Below are positions 26,078 to 34,200 of a stretch of DNA of 64,000 nucleotides, in pieces. Source of the stretch: CAYGWX01 sp964353855 [NCBI: uncultured bacterium] (lineage in GTDB: Bacteria > Edwardsbacteria > CAYGWX01). Made by a program: the position numbers and the translations under genes. Positions within the stretch are counted from its first letter, which is position 1, and the number at the start of each line of letters is the position of its first letter. The stretch spans positions 63,504 through 127,503 of the forward strand of contig CAYGWX010000001.1 of assembly GCA_964353855.1 (NCBI GenBank), in the 5' to 3' direction. Below the pieces are notes generated by a model. That model was not told the DNA's origin. It worked only from the letters and a program-made list of their open reading frames with translations, and searched no databases.

Positions 26078-29047
26078 ATGGAACCGAAAGTGGGGCTTTG
26101 CTTAACTTTAGTACTCGTCGGGATGTTCGGCTTCTTCCTGCCGGTTTCAGCACAATACCACAACGGTCCATGGCTCATGGAGCCATATTACCTGAACAGC
26201 TTTTATGGACCGCCCCAAGTTCCGTCGATAGGAACCAGCCCTGTGTTGGTAGTCTTTTCCACTGGACCTTCGGCTTCGACACGTCGGCTTCCGGAATGGG
26301 GGAGGATGCCCTGGGCTACGCCACCCAATGCCAAGAGCATCTGGGATACGATAACCACAGATACGATATCCCGTGAAGGGAATCTAAGATTTCGCAAGTA
26401 CTGGCTCGATGTTTCTTTCGGCAAGCATAATGTGCTTATTGATACGGTTATCGCGATTGATGACACCTTAGCACTGAGTATCGGTTGGGATAATCAGGGT
26501 TTGCAGGATCCAACATTCGATACTTTGACTTTTTGGAAAATGGACAGTCTCGTTGACCTCCGGCGATTCGACTCTAACCACGACGATACCTTGGACTACC
26601 TCATCATCTGCATTGTCGGTTATGGTCCTGACGCGTTTGGGAATGCTGGAATAAATTACGGCCTTCCCTGGGAAAGCAAAGTTCATCCGGGTTTCTGGAT
26701 CAAAGCCGGGCATAGGCAGTATATCCCTCCGGGTTACCCGCAATGGGCCGGGTTGTTCCTAACCTGTCATGAGTACGGACATGGGCTTGGCGTTTGGTAC
26801 GACCTTTACGGTAGCCAATCTTGCCATACATACCCTTATGACCTGGGTATCGGTGGGTTCTGCCTCATGGGCCATGGCTACTGCGCAAGTAAAGGGAATC
26901 CGATACGTCCTGTTCCCCCGAATCCGTTATACCGTTGTAAGGTTGGCTGGTCAAACTTGATTGAGGTTACTGAGCCGCTTTATCGCACACATCTGTCAGA
27001 CTTTAACACAGGAGGTTCGGTATATAAACTTCCGATCGCTACTCAGATCAATCCCTATCACTACTGGATGATTGCCAACTATGACAAGGCCAAATACTGG
27101 GCGCGAAGCCTTCCGGGTCGAGGGTTGTTAGCCTTTGACATTACCTGTGGGAACTACCCTTGGGAAACTTCACCTCATGTCAAGGCCGCACATGGCATGT
27201 ACGATTGGAATCGTACCGATCCTTGTCAACCCATTAACCTTCTGACTCAAAACGATTCAACCGGCTTGGATTCTATCGATGTTGCTGCACAGCAATACCC
27301 TGGTATGTATCAGGATACTCTTGAAGCGAGCGCCTCGTGTTTCTTTAATCCAGCTACGAAGACAATTTTCGATGGTCTCAGTAACCCCAGCACTCGGATC
27401 CTAAAATTCGGTGGAAATGGTGAGTATGAACAGACGCATTGTGCAGTTTACAACATCGCCAGGGATCCTGCGGATTCTACCGTGATTGTCGCCGACCTCT
27501 TGGTAAACAACTGGTATGGGAACATCACCCAGAACACGACCTGGGGGCCGGGGCATTACGTGGTCACCGGGGACGTGACCGTGAACTCCGGGGTGACCCT
27601 GACCATCCTGCAGGGCACGACGGTGGACTTCTACCAGGGGGACAACCAGAGCGGCGGGATCGCCAACAAGAAGTCAGAGCTGATCGTCTTGGGCAAACTC
27701 AAGGCCAAGGGCACAAGGGCTCAGCCGATCAAGTTCCGCTCCAACCTCTATGAGACGCAAGGGGGAACTCCCACGAACACGGACTGGTGGGGCATCCGTC
27801 TGAGGCCGGGGAGCACGGACACCCTGATTCACTGCCAGGTCAGCGACTGCTACGCCGGGATCCATGCGGACAGCGTGGCCCAGGCAATGATCGATACCTG
27901 CACGGTCACAAACACGTTGACCTACGGGATCCGGCTGACCAACGTGCGTACCCAGACGGGCGGGATGAAGGTTCGGGGGAACCGGATCCTCCAGCCTTCG
28001 CCGACCTACGGATTCTATGTGGAGCGGTCGAATAACACGGCGCCCACGACGGCCTGGAAGATCGAGGGGAACTACATCGAGACTTACAACTACGGGATTT
28101 ACGTCAACGCGGACAGCATGGGGACGGACCGTCTCAGCATCTACCGCGACTCGGTGGTCACACCCTTCTGGTCGGGTGGGATGCTGGCCGGCGTTCATTT
28201 GGAGGGGACCAAGGGTGCGGTGCGCGTCCAGCGCTGCCGTCTCATTCCGGGGGCCACGGGTACGGCCGCGGTCGAGGTCATGAACCGGGTCTGGCCGAAG
28301 ATTGATTCCTGCAAGTTGTACAGCCCCCCAGACATGTACAACAACCATGCTGCCTACGGGATTTACATCGAGAACCAACAGGCTCCCTCTGCGACCTCAG
28401 TGACAAACGTCCGGCGGGACAGCATCGCTAATTTCGCTAACGGGGTGTATGTGGCGAACTGTTCCGTGAACCCGCCGCGACTGGGGATCAGAAATGATCC
28501 AACCTTCCCGGGCCAGAACAACATCATTGGATATCGTTCGGAATTTGGGAATAGCTGGTTAGTTTACTACTGGGGTTTGCCGCCTCAGACTACGCTCCGG
28601 GCCGAAGACAACTGGTGGGGGAGCAACCCGCCGTATGCGGACCAGTTCTTCGGGCCGGTGGATTACAACCCCTACCGGACCACACCGGCAACCCAGTCCT
28701 GGGTCTGCAGTGAACCCGGCGGGGGCAGCGCTACTCAGAGTGGGGAGTTAGTAGATGCCCTGTTGCCCACGCACTTTGATTTGGGCCAGAGCTATCCCAA
28801 TCCGGCGAACGGGGAGTTGACGATCCGCTACGCCTTGCCCCAGGGGGCCCGGGTTTCGATGAAGGTCTATAACGTAGCTGGGCAGTTGGTGAAAAGTCTG
28901 GTCACGGGGCCGATGAAGGCGGGGTATCACTCCGTGCGCTGGGACGGAAAGACCGAGGGCGGTCATTCCGCCGGACCGGGGGTTTACTTCTACCGGATGG
29001 ATGCCGGGACGTTTACTTCCACCAAGAAGCTAATCTTAGCCCGATAA
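26078..29047 (+). CDS. Secreted M6-like metalloprotease fused to a beta-helix and a sorting domain
   Basis: 989 residues. The signal peptide (1-26) ends VSAQY. The first 470 residues hold a metallopeptidase domain with the zinc motif HEYGHGLGVWYDLYG (His-Glu-x-x-His, residues about 231-235, then Gly...Asp), as in M6 immune-inhibitor-A-type enzymes. From about residue 480 comes a right-handed parallel beta-helix (YVVTGDVTVNSGVTLTILQG; then repeated short strands with Asn and Gly turns) up to about 870. The last 75 residues are a FlgD/T9SS-type domain (MKVYNVAGQLVKSL ... PGVYFYRM). Base composition shifts near 27.5 kb, from AT-richer in the protease to GC-rich in the helix, which suggests a mosaic origin. 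AAAGGAGG precedes the ATG; the gap from the previous gene is 16 bp. Confidence 0.85.
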   Translation: MEPKVGLCLTLVLVGMFGFFLPVSAQYHNGPWLMEPYYLNSFYGPPQVPSIGTSPVLVVFSTGPSASTRRLPEWGRMPWATPPNAKSIWDTITTDTISREGNLRFRKYWLDVSFGKHNVLIDTVIAIDDTLALSIGWDNQGLQDPTFDTLTFWKMDSLVDLRRFDSNHDDTLDYLIICIVGYGPDAFGNAGINYGLPWESKVHPGFWIKAGHRQYIPPGYPQWAGLFLTCHEYGHGLGVWYDLYGSQSCHTYPYDLGIGGFCLMGHGYCASKGNPIRPVPPNPLYRCKVGWSNLIEVTEPLYRTHLSDFNTGGSVYKLPIATQINPYHYWMIANYDKAKYWARSLPGRGLLAFDITCGNYPWETSPHVKAAHGMYDWNRTDPCQPINLLTQNDSTGLDSIDVAAQQYPGMYQDTLEASASCFFNPATKTIFDGLSNPSTRILKFGGNGEYEQTHCAVYNIARDPADSTVIVADLLVNNWYGNITQNTTWGPGHYVVTGDVTVNSGVTLTILQGTTVDFYQGDNQSGGIANKKSELIVLGKLKAKGTRAQPIKFRSNLYETQGGTPTNTDWWGIRLRPGSTDTLIHCQVSDCYAGIHADSVAQAMIDTCTVTNTLTYGIRLTNVRTQTGGMKVRGNRILQPSPTYGFYVERSNNTAPTTAWKIEGNYIETYNYGIYVNADSMGTDRLSIYRDSVVTPFWSGGMLAGVHLEGTKGAVRVQRCRLIPGATGTAAVEVMNRVWPKIDSCKLYSPPDMYNNHAAYGIYIENQQAPSATSVTNVRRDSIANFANGVYVANCSVNPPRLGIRNDPTFPGQNNIIGYRSEFGNSWLVYYWGLPPQTTLRAEDNWWGSNPPYADQFFGPVDYNPYRTTPATQSWVCSEPGGGSATQSGELVDALLPTHFDLGQSYPNPANGELTIRYALPQGARVSMKVYNVAGQLVKSLVTGPMKAGYHSVRWDGKTEGGHSAGPGVYFYRMDAGTFTSTKKLILAR

Positions 29048-29060
29048 GGAGGGATGAGCG

Positions 29061-29603
29061 ATGAAGACCATGAAATGTACAGTCGTTACCTTGATCGGCC
29101 TGTTCGCGCTCGTCTCTTTGGGATGGGCGGACAAGGTGGAGATTCCCCTCGGGGGAGCGGCCCTGATTGCGAATGAGACGGGCCAGCGGGTTGTGATGAA
29201 GCTCAACCTGACCGGTCTGCCTCAGAAGGCCGTGGTGGACTATGCCGAGGTTCGCTTTGCCCAAGGCCTGGGGGTATCCACGAAGGACCTGTTCGGGGTC
29301 TGGGTGCAGGCTCTGAACAAGGCCTGGGACGCCGGAAGTGTTTCCTGGACGGTTCCCTGGACGACTCCCGGAGGGGACTTCGGCTCTGAGAACGTGATGG
29401 CCGTGGTTCGGCCCGGGGTTACGGATTTTGAGGCTCGTCTGGACGTGACCCGGTTCGTGAAGGCTTGGAGGTCGGGCACGGCCAACAACGGGCTCATCCT
29501 CCGGCGGATTCCTGGAGAGGGCGATGTCTTCAAAGTGGACGGGAATGCCTTGAAGACGGCTCTTTCCCAGGCCAAGCTGGTCGTCCTCTACAGCCCGCAG
29601 TAA
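29061..29603 (+). CDS. Small secreted DNRLRE-like protein
   Basis: 180 residues: signal peptide 1-22 (ending LGWAD), then one beta-sandwich-like domain. The patterns AVVDYAEVRFAQGL, WDAGSVSWTVPW, LDVTRFVKAWRSG and NNGLILRRI match the DNRLRE-type wall or extracellular domain (a T-x-W strand, then DVT..V..W). It has no sorting domain of its own. It lies 14 bp after the metalloprotease gene in the same operon and is followed by a strong terminator. Confidence 0.7.
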   Translation: MKTMKCTVVTLIGLFALVSLGWADKVEIPLGGAALIANETGQRVVMKLNLTGLPQKAVVDYAEVRFAQGLGVSTKDLFGVWVQALNKAWDAGSVSWTVPWTTPGGDFGSENVMAVVRPGVTDFEARLDVTRFVKAWRSGTANNGLILRRIPGEGDVFKVDGNALKTALSQAKLVVLYSPQ

Positions 29604-29620
29604 ACCTTTACACGTAACAC

Positions 29621-29654
29621 AAAGGGGACGCCTTCGGGCGTCCCCTTTTTTATT
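29621..29654 (+). terminator. Rho-independent terminator of the 24.6-29.6 kb operon
   Basis: A 12-bp stem with a UUCG tetraloop (AAAGGGGACGCC / GGCGTCCCCTTT) runs directly into a T tract at 29644-29651. Confidence 0.9.
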
Positions 29655-29739
29655 GAACTCATAGCGAGTAGACCATTGTAGCGCCGCCATCTTGGTAGTA
29701 GTACCAAGGGCATCCTGCACTATGGCAAGTTCCTATTGG

Positions 29740-29783
29740 TAGGTGTGATATAGGGGTGAGGTAGGGGTGAGGTAGGAGGGAGG
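29740..29783 (+). repeat. 11-bp tandem repeat, four units
   Basis: Units TAGGTGTGATA, TAGGGGTGAGG, TAGGGGTGAGG and TAGGAGGGAGG sit head to tail. The two middle units are identical. The gap 29604-30089 holds no gene, only this repeat, hairpins and the promoter at 30005. Confidence 0.75.
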
Positions 29784-29813
29784 ATTTAGGGCGAAGGGGC
29801 GATGGGTGGACTA

Positions 29814-29846
29814 CCCACGGTCCTGGGGGGACGGTGGGTTTTGTGT
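29814..29846 (+). terminator. Weak terminator-like hairpin
   Basis: CCCACGGTCC pairs with GGACGGTGGG around a short G-rich loop, with one G-G mismatch, and is followed by TTTTGTGTT. There is no gene immediately upstream, so its role is uncertain. Confidence 0.3.
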
Positions 29847-30004
29847 TGTAAGGGGTTGCGGTCTGCCTATGTTATGGGTTTTGAGGGCTTGAGTGGTTAT
29901 CGGACGGAACCGAGATCGGGTGCGGATTGAACGATGGATTTCCGCCTTCGCCCCGTAAGTCCGAGGGCAGGCTTCTGCGTGGTTCAACCAATTGCCAATT
30001 CAAA

Positions 30005-30054
30005 ACCCTCCCGTTCGGGTTGACCTGAATGGAGGGGTTGTGATATAGTAAAAG
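30005..30054 (+). promoter_or_regulatory. Palindromic promoter element, copy 1
   Basis: An inverted repeat of the form CCCTCCC-G-TTCGGGT-TG-ACCTGAA followed by TGGAGGGG contains TTGACC (30020-30025). TATAGT (30044-30049) follows after 18 bp. The downstream AAAAGGACAT is also shared with other copies. It precedes the OmpA-family gene by about 40 bp. Compare the copies at 31051, 37408 and 40904. Confidence 0.8.
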
Positions 30055-30089
30055 GACATCTTAAAAACAAAACGGTTTAAAGGAGAGAG

Positions 30090-31007
30090 ATGAAGCTACA
30101 CCCAGGAAGCAAAATAATCCCGTTACTGGCCGGCCTCCTGCTGAGCGCCTCGGCGCTCCACGCCGAACCCCCGAACCTCGCCAGCGACGCGAGGGGAGCC
30201 AAGATCGCGGGGTTCAGCAGCAACTACGCCGGCTTTTGGGACGTGACCAACCTCATCGGCGGCAGCGAGGACTGGTCGGGAGCCTTGCCGGTCTGGTGTA
30301 CGGAGTCCGAAGCCAAGTTCCCCCATTGGGCGGTGATCGAGCTGCCCAGGAAAGAATGGCTGACCACGCTGATCTTCAACAACGCCATCCCGGATGAGCA
30401 GACCGGCTGGCCGGGGATCTCGGCCAAAGACCTGCGCCTGGAGGTGTCTTCCACGAGCGCCACGGAAGGCTTCAGGGCCGTGGCCAGCTTCCAGCTGGAA
30501 CGCAACAAAAACAACCAGGCCGTTCGCATCGAGCCGGTGGAGACGCGCTGGTTGAAACTCGTCATCACCAGCAACTGGGGCCATCCGGAGTACACCGAGC
30601 TGGGCAAGTTGGGGGCCTTTGACGACGGGACCCGGGCGATCAACATCGCGGAGGCCTTGAAGACCAAAGGCTTCGTGGACGTCTACGGCATTTATTTCGA
30701 CTTCGGCTCCGCGAAGCTCCGGCCGGAGAGCGACCCGTTCCTTAAGCAGATCGCCGGCTACCTCCAGGGGAACCCGGACAAGAAAGTGAGCATCGAAGGG
30801 CACACCGACAACATCGGTGATGAAAAGGCCAACCAGCTTCTCTCCGAAAGCCGTTCCAGGGCGGTGGTCGAGGCGCTTATCGGGATCCAAGTGAAACCCG
30901 CGGTCCTCACGGCGACCGGCTTCGGAGCCTCGAAACCCATCGGCGACAATAAAACCATCACCGGACGGGCTCAGAACCGCCGCGTCACAGTCCGCGTGGC
31001 CAAGTGA
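30090..31007 (+). CDS. Discoidin-like plus OmpA-family outer-membrane/periplasmic protein
   Basis: 305 residues. The signal peptide (1-25) ends LHAEPP. Residues about 30-165 look like an F5/8 type C (discoidin) beta-sandwich (NYAGFWDVTNLIGG, WAVIELPRKEWLTTLIFNN, RWLKLVITSNWG), a fold that often binds carbohydrate. Residues about 205-305 form an OmpA peptidoglycan-binding domain: IYFDFGSAKLRPESDPFL, SIEGHTDNIGDEKANQLLS, LSESRSRAVVEAL and RAQNRRV. The protein may tether a surface ligand to peptidoglycan. AAAGGAGAG precedes the ATG. It is driven by copy 1 of the shared promoter element. Confidence 0.88.
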   Translation: MKLHPGSKIIPLLAGLLLSASALHAEPPNLASDARGAKIAGFSSNYAGFWDVTNLIGGSEDWSGALPVWCTESEAKFPHWAVIELPRKEWLTTLIFNNAIPDEQTGWPGISAKDLRLEVSSTSATEGFRAVASFQLERNKNNQAVRIEPVETRWLKLVITSNWGHPEYTELGKLGAFDDGTRAINIAEALKTKGFVDVYGIYFDFGSAKLRPESDPFLKQIAGYLQGNPDKKVSIEGHTDNIGDEKANQLLSESRSRAVVEALIGIQVKPAVLTATGFGASKPIGDNKTITGRAQNRRVTVRVAK

Positions 31008-31050
31008 GGACGGTTGTAGCACCTTCAGTATGACTGGGTTGGTTGAAATT

Positions 31051-31099
31051 CCTCCCTAACAGGTTGAGCTTTAGGGCGGGATGATGTTATGTAGAGGAC
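31051..31099 (+). promoter_or_regulatory. Palindromic promoter element, degenerate copy
   Basis: CCTCCCTAACAGGTTGAGCT, then TTAGGGCGGG, aligns with the other copies but has lost palindrome symmetry. TTGAGC (31064-31069) and TATGTA/TTATGT (from 31087) stand where -35 and -10 are expected, and the trailing AGAGGACA is conserved. It lies upstream of a truncated hydrolase start and the MTHFR-MetH fusion. Confidence 0.55.
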
Positions 31100-31105
31100 A
31101 CAAAA

Positions 31106-31175
31106 TTGATAAACCTTAGAACCTACGGCCAAGCACCCTATCAGGTGGCAGTCATCCACGGCGGCCCGGGCGGGC
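31106..31175 (+). pseudogene. 5' remnant of an alpha/beta-hydrolase gene
   Basis: The first ~23 codons from TTG 31106 (INLRTYGQAPYQVAVIHGGP) match the start of the intact hydrolase at 36582 (NDFRTYGRPPFRAAVVHGGP), both at DNA and protein level. Similarity stops abruptly after GGPG. The frame then runs into unrelated sequence before the ATG at 31279. I read this as a duplication truncated by insertion or recombination of the downstream fusion gene. Confidence 0.6.
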
Positions 31176-31278
31176 GGTTTTGCAGGCTTGACAGCAGGGG
31201 CCTCCGGCGTTCGGCCGCGGTTGTTGGACTCGGGTTCTCGCGTCCTATGGCGCAGAGCCTACGGGATGGAGGAAGCCG

Positions 31279-34200
31279 ATGCCAGGATTGACCCCGGGAC
31301 GACGTTTCCAGCCGGCCTACGCCAGCTTCGTCCGCCAGCCGGCGGCGGAGCGACTGCTCGCGTTCGTGGAGCGCCAGACCAAAGGCCTTCTGTTCGGCTG
31401 CCGGATGTGCGGCAACTGCCTGCTGCAGGAGACGGCCTTCATCTGCCCCATGGAGTGCCCCAAAGGGCTCCGCAACGGCCCCTGCGGCGGCTCCACGCCG
31501 GAGGGCTGCTACGTGGACCCCAGCCGGCCCTGCCTCTGGTACCGCATCTACGAGCGCGCCGGGTGGATGGGGCGCGAGGACCGCCTGATGGAGGTCCTGC
31601 CGCCGCTCGACTGGTCGCGGGTGGGCCGGGACACCTGGTCGGGAGTTCTCCAGGCGATCCGTCGCCGCGGGTGCGGTAAGGCCCTGGCCACGGTGTTCGC
31701 CAGCCGCGAGAGGCGTCGCGAGTTTTGGAACGGCCTGTTCTACGAAGTCCGCCAGCCCGACTGGTGGCAAGGCGATGACCAGCCGCACCCGGCGCTGCCC
31801 CACCGGCCCGTGTCCAGGCTGGAAGGGAAACTGGCCGCCGGACAGTTCGTCGTGACCTCGGAGGTGGCGCCCCCGCTATCGGTCGCGCCGCAGGAGCTCG
31901 TCGTAACGCTGAAACTCCTGCGCGACCATATCGACGCCGCCAACTTCACCGACAGCCCCTCGGCCACGCCGCGCATGTCTTCTCTGGCCTGCTCGGCGAT
32001 AGCCATCGCCCAGGGCGTCGAACCGGTGATGCAGATAGCGGCTCGGGACCGGACCCGCATGGGCCTGCAGGCGGAGATCCTGGGAGCCGCGGCCCTGGGC
32101 CTCCGCAACGTGCTGTGCCTGACCGGGGACCACCCCGTCCTGGGGCCCGCGCCGCAGGGCCGGATGGACATCTGGGACCTCGACTCCCTGCAGATGCTCT
32201 GGATTCTACGGCGGATGCGCGACGCCAAACAGTACCTGGATGGCCGGCCGATCAAGACTCCCCCCGCGCTCTTCCTTGGCGCCGCCGCTTCGCCATCCGC
32301 TTCGACACCAGGGATCCAGGCTTTGCGGGAGCTCAAGAAGTCCCATGCCGGCGCCCAGTTCTTTCAGAGCAATCTCGTCTACGACATCGAAGGCTTCGAG
32401 CGATACCTGGAAGCCCTCGACAAGGCCGGAGTCCTGGGGAGGACGCCCCTCCTCGCCGGCATCACCCCGTTGAGCAGCGCCAAGGCGGCCCAAGCCATAG
32501 CCCGCGTGCCGGGGGTGAAGATCCCGCGAGCCCTGATCGAGCGCCTGGAAAGGTTGGCCAAGCCCCAGGAAGAGGGCGTGCAGATCGCCCTCGAGATCAT
32601 CGACAAGGTTCGGCGGCTGCCCGGGGTCAGCGGAATCCATCTCATGGCCGTGGGCTGGGAGCTCATCGTGCCCCGCCTCGTGCGCGAGGCAGGCCTCAAG
32701 GAGCCGCGAACGGGCCAGGCCGGGAAAGCCGAAGGTGAGGCGGCGGCCGCGCCCACCAAGCCGCGTGCCCTGCTCCGCCCCACTCCCGAGCCTCCCCGGC
32801 CGCACACCGATCGCCGGTATCTGGACGCCCTGGCCGAAAAAATTGTGGTCTTCGACGGCGGCATGGGCACCAGCATCCAGAAGCACAACCTCACCCCGGC
32901 CGACTTCGGGAGCGAGAGGTATGCCGGCTGCTACGACTACCTCGTCATCCAGAAGCCCGAGGTCATCGAGGCCATCCATGCCTCGTACCTCGAGGCCGGC
33001 TGCGACGTGATCGAGACGTGTACCTTCCGTTCCAACCGGCTGACCCTGGCCGAGCACGGCCTCGAGGACCGGGTGCCGGAGATCAATCGCGCGGCGGCAG
33101 CGCTGGCGCGCCGTGTGGCCGACCGCTTTGCGGCCCGGGGACAACGTCGTTTCGTGGCCGGATCCATCGGACCCAGCGGGATTCTGCCCTCCTCGTCGGA
33201 TCCGGAGATGTCCAAGATCTCGTTTGGAGACCTTGCGGACGTGTTCTCCGAGCAGGCCGAGGCGTTGATCAGCGGGGGCTGCGATGTGTTGTTGATAGAA
33301 ACGGCCCAGGACATGCTCGAGGTCAAAGCCGCGATCATGGGCGTGCAGCGCGCCTTCGCCACGACCGGCAAGAGGATCCCCTTGCAAGTCCAGGTCACGC
33401 TGGACGCCACGGGCCGGATGCTGCTCGGCACCGACATCGCCGCCGTGCTGGCCACCCTGGAGCGCATGCCCGTGGATGTGCTCGGCATCAACTGTTCCAC
33501 CGGACCGGAGCAGATGCACGCGCCGCTCGCCTATCTGGGCGAGAACTCCTCCCGGCCTATCTCCTGCCTGCCCAACGCGGGCCTGCCGCTCAACGTCGAC
33601 GGCCAGGCCGTGTATCCGCTGCTGGCGGATGACTTCGCCCGCGACCTGGCAGACTTCGTGGAGCGTTTCGGGCTCAACGCCGCGGGCGGTTGTTGCGGCA
33701 CCACTCCCGAGCACATTCGACAGCTGGTCGAGCGGCTGGCGGGGAAGAAACCGCGGGCCCGAACCCACCGACCGCTGCCCCTCGTCTCGTCAGGCATCAC
33801 CGTCGCAAGCCTGATCCAGGACCCGGCCCCGATGCTGATCGGCGAGCGTTTGAACGCCCAGGGCAGCAAGAGGATGAAGCAGCTGCTTCTGGCCGAGGAT
33901 TGGGACGGCATCGCGGCGCTGGCGCGCGAACAGATCGACGGGGGCGCCCACACCTTGGACGTCTGCGTGGCCATGACCGAGCGGCGCGACGAGGCCTACC
34001 TCATGTCCCAGGTGGTCAGGAAGCTCAGCCAGACGGTGGAAGCCCCGCTCGTCATCGACACCACCGAGGTCGAGGTCCTGGAAGCCTCGCTGCAGGCGGC
34101 CCCGGGACGGATCATCGCCAATGCCGTGAACATGGAGAACGGCCGCCAGCGCGTCGACGCCATGCTGCCGTTGGTCCGCGACTACGGCGCGGCCGCCATC

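Noticed and set aside
29940-29999. tRNA-like stretch containing GGTTCAA
   Set aside because: The flanks do not form a T arm or acceptor stem.
31188-31679. Alternative frame overlapping the start of the methionine synthase fusion
   Set aside because: Its composition is Arg/Gly/Pro-rich like other shadows, and the main frame has the conserved Cys-rich domain from residue 41.
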